35,433 nucleotides of DNA from Polaromonas sp. UBA4122 (GTDB taxonomy: Bacteria; Pseudomonadota; Gammaproteobacteria; Burkholderiales; Burkholderiaceae_C). Below, one piece after another: positions 22,572 to 31,526 of the stretch; the stretch's first letter is position 1, and each line of letters starts with the position of its first letter. Under the pieces are notes generated by a model. That model saw only the letters and a program-made list of their open reading frames with translations. It ran no database searches and had not been told where the DNA came from. The DNA lies in NCBI GenBank assembly GCA_002381615.1, contig DFWY01000024.1, forward strand, positions 6,101 to 41,533. The letters run 5' to 3'. The position numbers were made by a program, and so were the translations under genes.

Positions 22572-23231
22572 TTATGCATGTTTCGCAACCAAATGCCGAA
22601 TGGTCTCGATAGGGCGGGGCGGTTGGAAGCGGTCGCTGGAAATGAATGCTGTAACCTGTTCCCACATCGGTTGTGGCGTAGTGCCACCAAGAACCAATGG
22701 CTTTACCTGATTCAAGTGCTCAAGAACTTCAGAACGTTCCTTGGCCGGATTCCATATCGCGCTTTCAAATTGGCTGAAAAATTCAGCCGTGATATTAACG
22801 AGGTTTTTCATTTGGTGCTGGCATGTAGAGAGCACGTCAATATCGGGGATATCTGCAGGAGGATTCGAGCCGACATAGGAAAAGAAATGAATCAGCTTTT
22901 CCTCACCGGACGGAAGCTTCACTACCTCGCCATAGGATATTGGCTGAGCACCCGTCTTTTGACTTTCGTTCCGAGCTTCCAATAGGTACTTAGAAATTTT
23001 GTCTGCCCCCTGTTTCGCCCTGACAGCTGAATACCAATCGCTAAAGCCCTCAATGGAACTTCCCACGTATTGCATTACGAATGTGACGCTCCTTGCGGCA
23101 CTCGCGAAGGCGCTGAAGTAGTAATTCATCTCATCAACGCATCTCTCGCACAAGATCATTTTGTCGAGAAAAAAGTCTGCTTCCTTCAGTTTCTCGGTAA
23201 TTTTATGAAAGTGCTTCATGGTGAGCGGCAT
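22572..23231 (-). CDS. Hypothetical protein, gene cassette ORF
   Basis: The 219-residue product is not recognised. It is predicted to be largely alpha-helical and soluble, with Cys residues at 28 and 31 (CERC) and Trp- and aromatic-rich segments (IEGFSDWYSAVRAKQGADK). A central piece, VKLPSGEEKLIHFFSYVG, looks like a beta-hairpin. No signal peptide or membrane segment is seen. Either the ATG at 23231 or the one at 23219 could start it; neither has a clear ribosome site. The stop lies ten bases before attC-like site 3. The leader is longer than for the other two cassettes and has no convincing upstream attC or attI, apart from a lone GTTAGGT at 23354-23348. Confidence 0.65.
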   Translation of the reverse strand: MPLTMKHFHKITEKLKEADFFLDKMILCERCVDEMNYYFSAFASAARSVTFVMQYVGSSIEGFSDWYSAVRAKQGADKISKYLLEARNESQKTGAQPISYGEVVKLPSGEEKLIHFFSYVGSNPPADIPDIDVLSTCQHQMKNLVNITAEFFSQFESAIWNPAKERSEVLEHLNQVKPLVLGGTTPQPMWEQVTAFISSDRFQPPRPIETIRHLVAKHA

Positions 23232-23308
23232 AATGTAATGTAAACCGCAAAACCTGCAGTTTAATCTTACGGCTACAGTTTAATCAGTGTCGCAATTCTG
23301 AGTTGCTC

Positions 23309-23362
23309 TACTATTGATAGCAGCTTGCGCCCGTCTCGTATGGGTAAACCTAACAAATTATG
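23309..23362 (+). repeat. Family-A hairpin repeat at the upstream edge of the cassette block
   Basis: Pattern CTATTGATAGC, AGCTTGCGCCC, loop, GGGTAAACC and AAATTATGC. It overlaps the last codons of the mutarotase gene (stop at 23350-23352). The head palindrome is shortened compared with the other copies. Confidence 0.6.
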
Positions 23363-24249
23363 CTCAAAGTCTGCCCAAGCCGGTGCTCCGCGCCGGGTGT
23401 CAGGGTAATCACATCCGGCCCTGCGTTGGCGGCTTCGATGCAGAAAAAGTCTTGCCAGCCGTCATCGGGCACGTCGGCCATCTTGCGGGCGCCTTCGCTG
23501 CCGGGGTTCCACACCACCACGGATTGGCTGCCTTGGGTGTCGATCACGATGCGGCGTTGCCAGATCGGGTCCACCAGGATGTAGCGGTGCGTGGACTCGC
23601 CCGATGAATCTTGTGAAGCGTGGAGGTAGGTGCGGTCGCAGGCCTGGTCGAGCGCAAACGGGGTGCGCTGAATGTCAGTGGCCAGATCGCGCAGACGGTC
23701 CTGGTAGGTCAGGCCGGTGATGCCTTCAATCCCCACAAGCGCGGCGTTTCCGACCGCAAAATAACTGTGCAGGGCCTGCGTCAGCATGAATGGTTGATGG
23801 CCAAGATTGCGCGTGTGCAGGGTCTGGCTCAGGGTCTGGCCCAGCGTGATGCGCAGACTCACCTGCAAACCCGGGGCAGGGGCGGCGAGGCTGTTGTCAT
23901 GAGCGGCCTGCGCGCAGGGCTCCAGGCTGAGGCTGACTTCATCGTCGCTGCTGCTGTGAATGGCGCTGACTTGCCATGGCAGATTGCGCACCGGGCCATG
24001 CTGCGCTGCGCTGGCTGGCATGCCCTGCTTGGCGAACCACGGCCAGCACACCGGCACGCCGCCGCGAATGGCGGCGGGCTCGGCCAGGGCCTGGGGCGAG
24101 AGCCAGAACACATCGCGCTGACCCGTGGGCACCCAGGATAAAAGATGGGCTCCGTGCAGGGCCAGGATGGCGGTGCCGTGGCGGGTCTTGAGTTGCAGGG
24201 CGTTGTGACCAGCGTGCTGGAGCCGGGTGATTTGGGGTGGCAGGTGCAT
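23350..24249 (-). CDS. D-hexose-6-phosphate mutarotase (YeaD-like aldose 1-epimerase)
   Basis: The 299-residue protein belongs to the galactose mutarotase-like superfamily. The family's landmarks are present: GTAILALHGAHLLSWVP (25-41), RDVFWLSP (45-52), IRGGVPVCWPWF (61-72), the segment LTQALHSYFAVG with a probable catalytic His, and a late GSEGARKMADVPDDGW segment close to the family's catalytic Glu and substrate-binding region. Such enzymes interconvert alpha and beta anomers of hexose 6-phosphates in the cytoplasm. It lies downstream of the ATPase gene on the same strand after a gap of 63 bases. The final codons lie in a family-A repeat, so the C terminus may be slightly altered. Confidence 0.85.
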   Translation of the reverse strand: MHLPPQITRLQHAGHNALQLKTRHGTAILALHGAHLLSWVPTGQRDVFWLSPQALAEPAAIRGGVPVCWPWFAKQGMPASAAQHGPVRNLPWQVSAIHSSSDDEVSLSLEPCAQAAHDNSLAAPAPGLQVSLRITLGQTLSQTLHTRNLGHQPFMLTQALHSYFAVGNAALVGIEGITGLTYQDRLRDLATDIQRTPFALDQACDRTYLHASQDSSGESTHRYILVDPIWQRRIVIDTQGSQSVVVWNPGSEGARKMADVPDDGWQDFFCIEAANAGPDVITLTPGAEHRLGQTLSIIC

Positions 24250-24312
24250 GGCGCTGATTATCCCGTCGTGCCCGTCGCTGGAGCGAGGATCAGGGCGTCA
24301 GCCGCTGAAAAC

Positions 24313-27015
24313 TCAGGGCGCATCCAGCGTTTCTTGCGTTTGTTCATCTTGGCGGCTGCGCCGCCAGGCCTTCTCGATTTCCACCGCCGCATACACCACG
24401 AAGGAGGCCGCCAGGCACACGGCGAGTTCGGGCAGGCTCAGCGGTGCGGTCTTGAAAATAGGGTTCAGCGCCGGGACATAGATGGTGGCCATCTGCAGCA
24501 CAAACGTCAGCAGCACCGCACCCAGCAGGGGCAGGTTGGAGGTGACGCCGATGCCCCACAAGGGGTCGCGCTCGGACCGGATGGCCAGTACATGAGCCAT
24601 TTGCCCGAGCGTGAGCACGGTGAACACCATGGTTTGCCAGTGCGCATGCCCCGTGGAAAGTGCCCAGGCCTGCACGCCCAGGCACAGGCCACCCAGCAGC
24701 AGGCCGATGCCCAGAATGTGCTGCCACATGCCGTGGGCAAAAAGGCTCTCCACGGGGGGTCTTGGCGGGCGCTGCATGATGCCGCGCTCGGCGGGTTCGG
24801 CGGCCAGGGCCAGTCCGGGCAGGCCGTCGGTAACCAGATTGACCCACAGGATGTGGATGGGCAGCAGCGGTATGGGCAGGCCCAGCAGCGGTGCCAGAAA
24901 GAGGGTCCAGATTTCGCCCGAGTTGCCGGTCATGGCGTAGCGCACGAACTTGCGGATGTTGTCGTAGATGTGCCGGCCCTCGCGCACGGCGCTCACGATG
25001 GTGGCGAAGTTGTCGTCCAGCAGCACCAGGCTGGCGGCTTCGCGGGCCACGTCGGTGCCGCCCTTGCCCATGGCCACGCCGATGTCGGCGCGCTTGAGCG
25101 CTGGCGCGTCGTTCACGCCATCGCCCGTCATGGCCACAAACTCGCCCTGCGCCTGCAGGGCTTCTACGATGCGGATTTTCTGCGCCGGGTCCACGCGGGC
25201 GTAAATGCGAACACGCTGCACGCGGGCCTGCAGCGTTTCCTCATCCATGACGGTTAGGTCGGCTCCCGTCAGCACCGGGGCCTCGGCGCTGTCCACGATG
25301 CCGAGGCGCAACGCAATCGCACGCGCTGTGGCCGGGTGATCGCCCGTGATCATGACGGGGGTGATGCCGGCGGTCATGCATTCGCGCACCGCCGCAGCGG
25401 CTTCGGGGCGCGGCGGATCGATCAGCCCGACCAGCCCGAGGAGGCTCAGACCGCTTTCAACCGCCTCGATTTCGCCGCCAGCCTCCGGCAGCCGCTCATA
25501 GCTGCGCCGCGCCACGGCCAGCACCCGCAGACCCTGAGCGGCCAGAGCGTCCGCGCGCGCCAGCCAGGCGGCCTGGTTGAGGCTGACCGGGTCGCCTGCA
25601 CTGGTGTCGCGCCAATCGGTCGTGCACAGTGGAATGACCGATTCGGGTGCACCCTTGGTATAGGCGATAAATCCTTGCGGCATGCGATGGAAGGTGGTCA
25701 TGCGCTTGCGCTCGGCATCGAACGGGCACTCCTGCACGCGGGGCCACTCGGCGTCGAGTGCGGCCTTGGCCAAGCCCGCGCCCGCCGCGACATCGGCCAG
25801 CGCCGTCTCGGTGGGATCGCCCAGCCAGCCGCCATCAGGCGCGGGGCTGGCATCGTTGCACAAGGCCATCGCGCGCAGCAGTTCTGCGTGCAGGCCGTCG
25901 GGCAAGGCGGAGCCGGGAACCCAGGCGGGGTCTATACTCTTGCTTCCCGCGAGCAGGCACTCGGCTTGCATGCGGTTTTGCGTGAGAGTGCCGGTCTTGT
26001 CTGAGCAGATATACGTGACCGAGCCCAGCGTCTCGACCGACGGCAGGCGCCGGATCAGCGCGTGAACCGCCACCATACGGCGCGCGCCCAGGGCCAGCAG
26101 CACCGTTACCACTGCAGGCAGCGCCTCGGGGATGGCCGCCACGGCCAGGCTCACGGCGGTCAAGACCATCAGCAGGGGCGACTCGCCGCGCAGCACGCCC
26201 ACGGCAAAGATCACCGCGCAGATCGCCAGCACGGCCAGAGCCACGCGCTTGCCAAAGGCGGCGAGGCGCCGCTGCAGCGGCGTGCTGCGGTCCGTGTCTT
26301 GTTGCAGCAACCCGGCCACCTTGCCCAGTTCGGTGGCCATGCCGGTTGCCACCACCAGCCCGCGGCCGCGTCCGTGCGTGGCTGTCGTGCCCTTGAAGGC
26401 CATGTTCAGCCGGTCCCCCAGTGCATGCACCGCGCCAGCGAGCACGCCGGCGTGCTTGGCCACCGTGACCGATTCGCCGGTCAGCGCGGATTCGTCCACC
26501 TTGAGCTGCGCGATCTCGATCAGCCGCAGGTCGGCGGGGACCTGGTTGCCGGCCTCCAGCAACACGATGTCGCCAGGCACCAGGGCGTGAGCCGGCACAT
26601 GCTGAACCTGGCCGCTGCGCAGCACCGTGGCCTGGGCTTCTGCCAGTCGCTGCAGCGCTGCCAGCGCCTGGTCAGCGCGCCAGGCTTGCACCAGTCCGAT
26701 GGCAGCGTTGAGCAGCACGATGAGCAGAATCACCAGCGTGTCTACCAGTTCGCCGATCACACCCGAGATAACCGCCGCAGCGATCAGCACCAGGATCATG
26801 AAGTCGCTGAACTGATCAACCACCAGCGACCACAGGCTGCGGTTGCCGCTCGTGGGCAGTTCATTGGCGCCATGCTGCAGGGTGCGCTGGGTGACCTGGT
26901 GCTCTTGCAGGCCGCTCGTGGGGTCTACCCCGTGTTCGCGCGCGAGCTCATGCGCATCGCGCAGGTGCCAGTCGCCGGGCGGCAGGGTTGAGGGGAGTAT
27001 TTTTTCAGTCGCCAT
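24313..27015 (-). CDS. Cation-transporting P-type ATPase, PII (Ca2+-ATPase-like) type
   Basis: The 900-residue inner-membrane pump has an N-terminal cation-ATPase domain ([21 protein letters not shown]), TGES (179-182), the phosphorylated Asp339 in [19 protein letters not shown] in the nucleotide domain, and [22 protein letters not shown] in the hinge. Helix M4 has IPEALP (295-300), M5 has GNSGEIW and M6 [16 protein letters not shown]. This keeps Glu297 and the Asn/Asp pair that form site II of Ca2+ pumps, so Ca2+ (or Mn2+) export is most likely; Mg2+ or monovalent cations remain possible. The start at 27015 gives [17 protein letters not shown]. It overlaps a small UspA-like frame by 11 bases. 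No metal-sensor gene is adjacent. Confidence 0.92.
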   Translation of the reverse strand: MATEKILPSTLPPGDWHLRDAHELAREHGVDPTSGLQEHQVTQRTLQHGANELPTSGNRSLWSLVVDQFSDFMILVLIAAAVISGVIGELVDTLVILLIVLLNAAIGLVQAWRADQALAALQRLAEAQATVLRSGQVQHVPAHALVPGDIVLLEAGNQVPADLRLIEIAQLKVDESALTGESVTVAKHAGVLAGAVHALGDRLNMAFKGTTATHGRGRGLVVATGMATELGKVAGLLQQDTDRSTPLQRRLAAFGKRVALAVLAICAVIFAVGVLRGESPLLMVLTAVSLAVAAIPEALPAVVTVLLALGARRMVAVHALIRRLPSVETLGSVTYICSDKTGTLTQNRMQAECLLAGSKSIDPAWVPGSALPDGLHAELLRAMALCNDASPAPDGGWLGDPTETALADVAAGAGLAKAALDAEWPRVQECPFDAERKRMTTFHRMPQGFIAYTKGAPESVIPLCTTDWRDTSAGDPVSLNQAAWLARADALAAQGLRVLAVARRSYERLPEAGGEIEAVESGLSLLGLVGLIDPPRPEAAAAVRECMTAGITPVMITGDHPATARAIALRLGIVDSAEAPVLTGADLTVMDEETLQARVQRVRIYARVDPAQKIRIVEALQAQGEFVAMTGDGVNDAPALKRADIGVAMGKGGTDVAREAASLVLLDDNFATIVSAVREGRHIYDNIRKFVRYAMTGNSGEIWTLFLAPLLGLPIPLLPIHILWVNLVTDGLPGLALAAEPAERGIMQRPPRPPVESLFAHGMWQHILGIGLLLGGLCLGVQAWALSTGHAHWQTMVFTVLTLGQMAHVLAIRSERDPLWGIGVTSNLPLLGAVLLTFVLQMATIYVPALNPIFKTAPLSLPELAVCLAASFVVYAAVEIEKAWRRSRQDEQTQETLDAP

Positions 27016-27187
27016 GCAGATACAGCAGGTGCGCTTCGTGCAGCAGCGTCTGCGCCACTGAGTCCGACACCACCACGGTTTCGCAGTGGATGGCGGCTTG
27101 CTGTAGTAGCGCCAGCGCTGGCCGCAGGGCAACGCGCACCTCTTGCAGCGACAGTTCGGTGCCGTCCACTGGCAGGAGAATCTTCAT
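27005..27187 (-). pseudogene. Universal stress protein (UspA) N-terminal fragment
   Basis: The frame of 60 residues starts MKILLPVDGTELSLQEVRVAL, the classic beginning of a UspA-family protein, but stops at a third to half of the usual length of about 140. The ATP-binding G-x2-G-x9-G segment is absent. The remainder (CETVVVSDSVAQTLL) has only partial similarity to the expected fold. The stop overlaps the ATPase start by 11 bases, so it could still be translated as a coupling leader for the pump. A deletion remnant is the simplest reading; a genuine short gene cannot be excluded. Confidence 0.55.
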
Positions 27188-27594
27188 TCGGCATTCCTTG
27201 TCAATGGTCGGTAGTCGCTGCGTCAGGCAGCAACTGACAGCTCGATCATGTGGAACTTTATGGGTACGGCCTTCACCTAGTTCAGCACCTGACGCCGAAT
27301 TTTCTCCACCTCATGTATTTCACAGGGCTTGCAGTAGAAACGCAAGGTCCGTTTCTCGTTGCCGTTGATCAGCGTCAAGGCTAGGCGCGGATCATTCCCT
27401 GTACGCCGGTCAAGGCCACGCCGCCCGGGGTCTTATACAGCCACAGCCTGCAGATGCCGCTCTGGTACAACGCGCGCAAGGGTAGCCTGGCTACAGTTTC
27501 CCGGAACCTTCCAGGTGAACAACCTATTGAAACATTACCACTGGTACTTATGATTTAATGACGGAAAACAACTACAGGCAGCCGCTACAACCCC
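27188..27594. other. Intergenic region with a small Cys-containing frame
   Basis: This 407-base region separates the divergent usp stub and cyclase gene. On the minus strand, 27378-27277 (TTG start) could encode 33 residues with a CKPC motif (FYCKPCEIHEVEKIRRQ). The same frame stays open upstream to about 27424 without an ATG. This may be a remnant of a zinc-ribbon protein or chance. A promoter-like sequence lies at 27527-27554. Nothing else was identified. Confidence 0.35.
27527..27554 (+). promoter_or_regulatory. Sigma-70-like promoter for the cyclase-FHA gene
   Basis: TTGAAA (27527-27532) and TATGAT (27549-27554) each match the consensus at five of six positions with 16-base spacing, 40 bases before the ATG at 27595. 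The surrounding sequence is locally AT-rich. Confidence 0.55.
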
Positions 27595-28545
27595 ATGGCA
27601 GAAGTTACAGTCGTTTTTACCGATCTCACGGGAAGCACAGGGGTTTTTGAATCACTGGGCAACGCCAAGGCAACCCAGGCCATCACGCGCCTGACCCAGT
27701 GGATAGGCCAGGTCTGCGAGGCCTGTGGTGGACATGTTGTGAAATACCTTGGCGACGGTGTGCTCATCGTATTTCCTGAAAACAACAACGCCATCGAGGC
27801 CGTGACCGAACTGCAGCGGGTGCACCAGGAGCGCATCCGCAACTGGCCCGACCAGTTAATAATGCGGCTCCAGGTGGGCATGGCGCGCGGTGAGATCGTC
27901 GAACAGGATGGTGACTGCTTTGGTGATGCGGTCAACGTGGCGTCCCGTCTGAGTGGCCTGTCCGGCCCCGACCAGATTCTTGCCACCGACGTTGTCATCC
28001 GGCAACTCGCAGCGGATAGTCTGGTGCGGTCTCGCTGCCTGGGCGCTCTGGATATCCGGGGTCGCAGCGAAGCCTGCGTGGTGCACCGGATTGAATGGCA
28101 AACCGACGTGCAGTCGGATTCTTTCACGCTGCAGGCCAGTTTGATGCCGTCTTCTTCTGCAAAACTGGCTGCACCGCCCGCAGCGATTGAGCTGTCCTGG
28201 CTGGACGTCCATGCTGTGTTTACCTCGACCCAGCTACCCCTCTTTCTGGGCCGCGACCATGCCACGCAATTTGTCGTGCAGGACCCTCGGGTTTCCCGCA
28301 GGCACGCCAGAATCGACTGGCGTGCCGGTAAGTTTTACCTTGAAGATGTCAGCAGTTACGGCACCTGGGTACGTTTTTCCGACAGCGCGGCCGCCGTCTC
28401 GCTGCGCCGGCAGGAGTGCGTGTTGCTGCTTGAAGGTGAAATTGCGCTGGGTTCGCCCTTTGAAGACCTTACGGGGCCTACCGTCAGTTTCAAATTCCCT
28501 GCTGGTCAGCCGGAGCGGCAGGCATCATTGGACTTTAGGGGCTGA
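27595..28545 (+). CDS. Class III adenylate/guanylate cyclase with C-terminal FHA domain
   Basis: The 316-residue soluble protein joins two domains. Residues 1-165 form a class III nucleotide cyclase: metal-binding Asp10 (FTDLTGST) and Asp54 (KYLGDGV), purine-contacting Lys50 and Asp111, and Asn114/Arg118 in GDAVNVASRLSG. The Lys/Asp pair favours ATP and hence cAMP. A linker of about 40 residues leads to an FHA domain (about 205-300) with LFLGRD (216-221), RVSRRHARI (232-240) and SSYGTWV (253-259), which recognises phosphothreonine. No transmembrane or sensor domain is present, so activity is probably controlled by binding a phosphorylated partner. A candidate promoter lies at 27527-27554. Adjacent kinases were not found. 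Confidence 0.9.
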   Translation: MAEVTVVFTDLTGSTGVFESLGNAKATQAITRLTQWIGQVCEACGGHVVKYLGDGVLIVFPENNNAIEAVTELQRVHQERIRNWPDQLIMRLQVGMARGEIVEQDGDCFGDAVNVASRLSGLSGPDQILATDVVIRQLAADSLVRSRCLGALDIRGRSEACVVHRIEWQTDVQSDSFTLQASLMPSSSAKLAAPPAAIELSWLDVHAVFTSTQLPLFLGRDHATQFVVQDPRVSRRHARIDWRAGKFYLEDVSSYGTWVRFSDSAAAVSLRRQECVLLLEGEIALGSPFEDLTGPTVSFKFPAGQPERQASLDFRG

Positions 28546-28996
28546 TCGGGCACTGATCTCGCGAGTTGTCTGGCTCAAGGGCCGCTTGTTCTATGCCGAC
28601 TTGGGCCTGTACCGAACGGGTTTGCCGGATACTACAAAAAAAATAGCTGTTCACGCCCGTGCTTCTTGGGCTAGAGGCCTATTTGATACAAAAAAACCGG
28701 AAAAAGTGGCAACGGCCCTTGCCGTCGTGACCGGCGATGTGGAGGGCCATGTGGCTTTCAAGGCCGTCGGCAAAATACCGCTGCGGAAACCCGACAACGA
28801 TATTCTAGGCATGGCCCCTTCGCCCGGCTACCTCATTTTTATGGGGCAGGACTGGACCGTACCCTAACGTTACGACCCCTGGGCGGCGGTGCAATACCGG
28901 GCTTTGCAGATGAGGCCGACAGAGTTTGCGCATCAGTTGACGCTGCGACCCTGACCGGATCGCTACGCCATCAGCGCCCGTCTTTCAAGCCGAAAT
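28546..28996. other. Non-coding or degraded stretch between cyclase and katE
   Basis: This 451-base gap between convergent genes contains a family-A repeat. A plus-strand frame (relative +1 to the cyclase) stays open to 28867 through the repeat and reads plausible residues such as GRLFYADLGLYRTGLPD before it and GDVEGHVAFKAVGKIPL after it. After its stop the same frame continues open for about 25 more codons. No start codon or known family is seen, so a decayed gene interrupted by the repeat is possible but unproven. Confidence 0.35.
28632..28689 (+). repeat. Family-A hairpin repeat, downstream of the cyclase gene
   Basis: AATAGCTG, TTCACGCCC, loop GTGCTTCTT, GGGCTAGAGGCC and TATTTGATAC. The GCCC/GGGC stem is intact; the head palindrome is replaced by an A-run. 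Confidence 0.7.
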
Positions 28997-31171
28997 TTAA
29001 GCTGGAATGGCATCAACGTTGAGCCGCTCCCAATGCCGGTGCAGGGCGATGGCGGCCATGAAGTCTTGCGAAATATGCCCATCCAGAACTTTGCGTGCAT
29101 CGGCAATGATGACGCCCGCCGTGGGCACGGTCACCATATCCGGGTTTTTGCCATGGCTGAAGCCCAGCGTGCTTAACAACTGGACGCCGTCATTCACCGC
29201 GCAAATGGTTTTGCAGTGTTTGTAGGCCTCCAGCACAAAATGGACGGCCTCGCCCATTGCGCAGAGCGCAGCAGTGCTGTTGCCACCACCGGGAATCAGC
29301 ACGGCATCGAACATGACCGATGGCATGTTGGCAAAGGTATGGTCCACCGCGAGGCGCCGGCCACTGGCGCTACTCACGGTGCCCAGGTGCGGTGCAATGA
29401 GTTTGCACAGGGCTCCTGCATCGACCAGATCCTGCTGAATGCGTCGGAGGTGGGTGGTTTCAACACCATCGGCCACCAGGATGGCAACCTTGCGCGTTTT
29501 CACGCTGCCACCGGGCCGGCCAACCATGCGCAAGGCGGGATCTTCGTCCACCTTGCTGGTGATCCGGTAATCGCGGAAACCGAGACGACCGGCAGCCGCT
29601 TTCGGGTCCGGGGCTTTGATGCCCAGCGGTGCCGCGACCCGCGTGGCCAGTTTCAGGTCCACATGCGCGAGGTTGTCAACCATGCGCTGGCGGATGTCGG
29701 GCACGTCGACTTTGGACAGTTCAAACCTGAAAGCCGCGACGATATGGTCTTTTTCGGCAGTGCTCTGGCTGTTCCAGAACAGCGTAGCCTGGGAGAAATG
29801 ATCGTCAAACGAGGGGCTGCGGCGCCTGATTTTTGGCGACTCAATCTGTTCGGGATAAGACTGAAAGCCTTGCGCTGCGCCATCGACCCTGAACTCTGTT
29901 CCGTTGCCCAGCGTATTGGGCTCATAGGCCACACGTTCCTTGTTGATGGTCTGGCGGTGCAGGCCATCCCGCTGGAAATTATGCATGGGGCAGACACTGC
30001 TGTTGATCGGAATTTCATGGAAGTTGGCGCTGCCAAGCCGCGACAGCTGGGTGTCGGTGTACGAGAAAAGGCGGCCCTGCAGCAGCGGGTCGTTTGAGAA
30101 ATCAATGCCTGGCACCAGATGGCCCGGGTGAAACGCTACCTGTTCGGTTTCGGCAAAGAAATTGTCCGGGTTGCGGTTCAGCACCAGCTTGCCAATAATC
30201 TGCACCGGCACTTGTTCCTCGGGAATCAGCTTGGTCGGGTCAAGAATGTCAAAGCCCAGCTCGTCCTCTTTGCCAGCGTCCACAATCTGCACGCCCAGTT
30301 CCCATTCAGGGAAATTTCCGCTTTCAATCGCTTCCCACAGGTCACGGCGGTGAAAATCCGGGTCTTTGCCGGCAATTTTTTGCGCCTCATCCCAAGCCAG
30401 CCCGTGTACGCCCAGTTTCGGCTTCCAGTGGAACTTCACGAAACAGCTATCGCCCCGCGCGTTGACGAAGCGAAACGCGTGAACCCCAAACCCTTCCATC
30501 ATTCGCAGGCTGCGCGGCACTGCACGGTCGGACATGATCCACATGAGCATGTGTGTGGACTCAGGCATCAACGATGCGAAATCCCAGAAGGTGTCGTGGG
30601 CGCTGGCAGCTTGTGGCATCTCGTGATGCGGCTCCGGCTTGACCGCATGGATCAGGTCCGGAAATTTAATGGCGTCCTGGATGAAGAAAACAGGCATGTT
30701 GTTGCCCACCAGGTCGTAATTGCCTTCACTCGTGTAGAACTTGACGGCGAAGCCACGCGCATCACGCACCGTGTCCGCTGAACCCTTGGAACCGGCCACG
30801 GTTGAAAAGCGCACAAATACAGGTGTTTCAATTTCCGGGTCTTGTAAAAAAGCAGCGCTGGTGTACTGCACCATGGGCTTGTACACCTTGAAATAGCCGT
30901 GCGCTCCGGAGCCCCGGGCATGAACGGCGCGCTCAGGAATGCGCTCATGGTCGAAGTGGGTGATTTTTTCGCGGAGGATGAAGTCTTCCATCAGGGTGGG
31001 TCCGCGAACGCCTGCCTTCAGGGAGTTGTGGTTGTCCGGAATCTCCAGGCCCTGGTTGGTTGTCAATACACGGGCCGTACCGACTGTGGAGGCCGCAAGC
31101 TGGCTTTGTTTGTCCTTGGCACCGTCCATATTTCCGGAAGGGCTTGCGGCTTTGCGCTTGGGTGGCGGCAT
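28997..31171 (-). CDS. katE: Monofunctional catalase, large-subunit HPII (KatE) type
   Basis: This heme catalase destroys hydrogen peroxide. The 724-residue chain is of the large class, with the extra C-terminal DJ-1/PfpI-like (class I glutaminase-fold) domain (about 570-724, [15 protein letters not shown] and [12 protein letters not shown]). Catalytic residues are visible: His84 ([12 protein letters not shown]), Asn157 ([12 protein letters not shown]) and proximal heme ligand Tyr371 ([13 protein letters not shown]). Their mutual spacing equals that in E. coli HPII (each 44 lower). The ATG at 31171 is preceded by AAGGAA and is preferred over one at 31204. The N terminus is Lys/Ser-rich, as in other HPII enzymes. 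It follows a small membrane protein gene after 85 bases on the same strand. General stress control is usual for the family, but no regulator site was identified. Confidence 0.95.
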   Translation of the reverse strand: MPPPKRKAASPSGNMDGAKDKQSQLAASTVGTARVLTTNQGLEIPDNHNSLKAGVRGPTLMEDFILREKITHFDHERIPERAVHARGSGAHGYFKVYKPMVQYTSAAFLQDPEIETPVFVRFSTVAGSKGSADTVRDARGFAVKFYTSEGNYDLVGNNMPVFFIQDAIKFPDLIHAVKPEPHHEMPQAASAHDTFWDFASLMPESTHMLMWIMSDRAVPRSLRMMEGFGVHAFRFVNARGDSCFVKFHWKPKLGVHGLAWDEAQKIAGKDPDFHRRDLWEAIESGNFPEWELGVQIVDAGKEDELGFDILDPTKLIPEEQVPVQIIGKLVLNRNPDNFFAETEQVAFHPGHLVPGIDFSNDPLLQGRLFSYTDTQLSRLGSANFHEIPINSSVCPMHNFQRDGLHRQTINKERVAYEPNTLGNGTEFRVDGAAQGFQSYPEQIESPKIRRRSPSFDDHFSQATLFWNSQSTAEKDHIVAAFRFELSKVDVPDIRQRMVDNLAHVDLKLATRVAAPLGIKAPDPKAAAGRLGFRDYRITSKVDEDPALRMVGRPGGSVKTRKVAILVADGVETTHLRRIQQDLVDAGALCKLIAPHLGTVSSASGRRLAVDHTFANMPSVMFDAVLIPGGGNSTAALCAMGEAVHFVLEAYKHCKTICAVNDGVQLLSTLGFSHGKNPDMVTVPTAGVIIADARKVLDGHISQDFMAAIALHRHWERLNVDAIPA

Positions 31172-31256
31172 GTAAATTCCTTGTTTGAATAAAAAAAACG
31201 TCATCGCCGTGGGGCCATACCCGCGAGCGAACAGCGAAGCAGCGCCGCTAAATGAC

Positions 31257-31526
31257 TTATGAATCGAGCAGGCCCTCCAGGATCTTCACGGTTGCCAGCA
31301 GGGCCAGCGCTGCAACCGTACCGGCCAGACACCAGCCGATGAACTCCTGGGCGACCTGTGCAAGGTTGTCAGGCAAAAGCAGTGAGAGCAAAAACAGGCC
31401 TGCCGCCCAGCCCAGTAGCGTCAAAAAGATAGTGAGTAAATCAGTATGTCTGTGATTGGCATCAACTTTCCAGGCTGTCAGCAGCCCTGCGGTCATGCCC
31501 GTTAATAATCCGCCCATAGATTTCAT
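31257..31526 (-). CDS. Small integral membrane protein (possibly GlsB/YeaQ-like)
   Basis: The 89-residue product has three predicted membrane helices: about 4-18 (MGGLLTGMTAGLLTA), 32-52 (LTIFLTLLGWAAGLFLLSLLL) and 66-83 (FIGWCLAGTVAALALLAT). Short polar loops such as WKVDANHRHTD separate them. Size and topology resemble stress-associated GlsB/YeaQ/YmgE transglycosylase-associated proteins, but the glycine pattern is weak, so that assignment is tentative. The ATG at 31526 has an AGGAAAA ribosome site; the in-frame start at 31559 is less likely. It lies upstream of katE on the same strand and may be co-transcribed with it. Confidence 0.65.
   Translation of the reverse strand: MKSMGGLLTGMTAGLLTAWKVDANHRHTDLLTIFLTLLGWAAGLFLLSLLLPDNLAQVAQEFIGWCLAGTVAALALLATVKILEGLLDS

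Larger units (their letters stand above)
21422..23231 (-). mobile_element. Integrase-less integron gene cassette cluster (CALIN-like), three cassettes
   Basis: Three short minus-strand ORFans are each followed by a palindromic site ending in a GTTRRRY-like core: 21422-21488, 21870-21992 and 22505-22562. The reading frames fill almost the whole space between sites, with short leaders of about 28-48 bases, as in gene cassettes. The block is visibly more AT-rich than its flanks. No tyrosine recombinase (intI) gene is present in the window, and ordinary chromosomal genes (purL, the mutarotase gene) flank it. This fits a cluster of attC sites lacking an integrase. Confidence 0.7.

Noticed and set aside
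21424-23231. Cassette block as a prophage or transposon fragment
   Set aside because: No transposase, integrase, terminal inverted repeats or phage genes; palindromic sites after each ORF fit cassettes better.
25336-26991. Plus-strand frames opposite the P-type ATPase gene
   Set aside because: His/Gln/Arg-rich shadow translations without motifs; the ATPase has all signature motifs.
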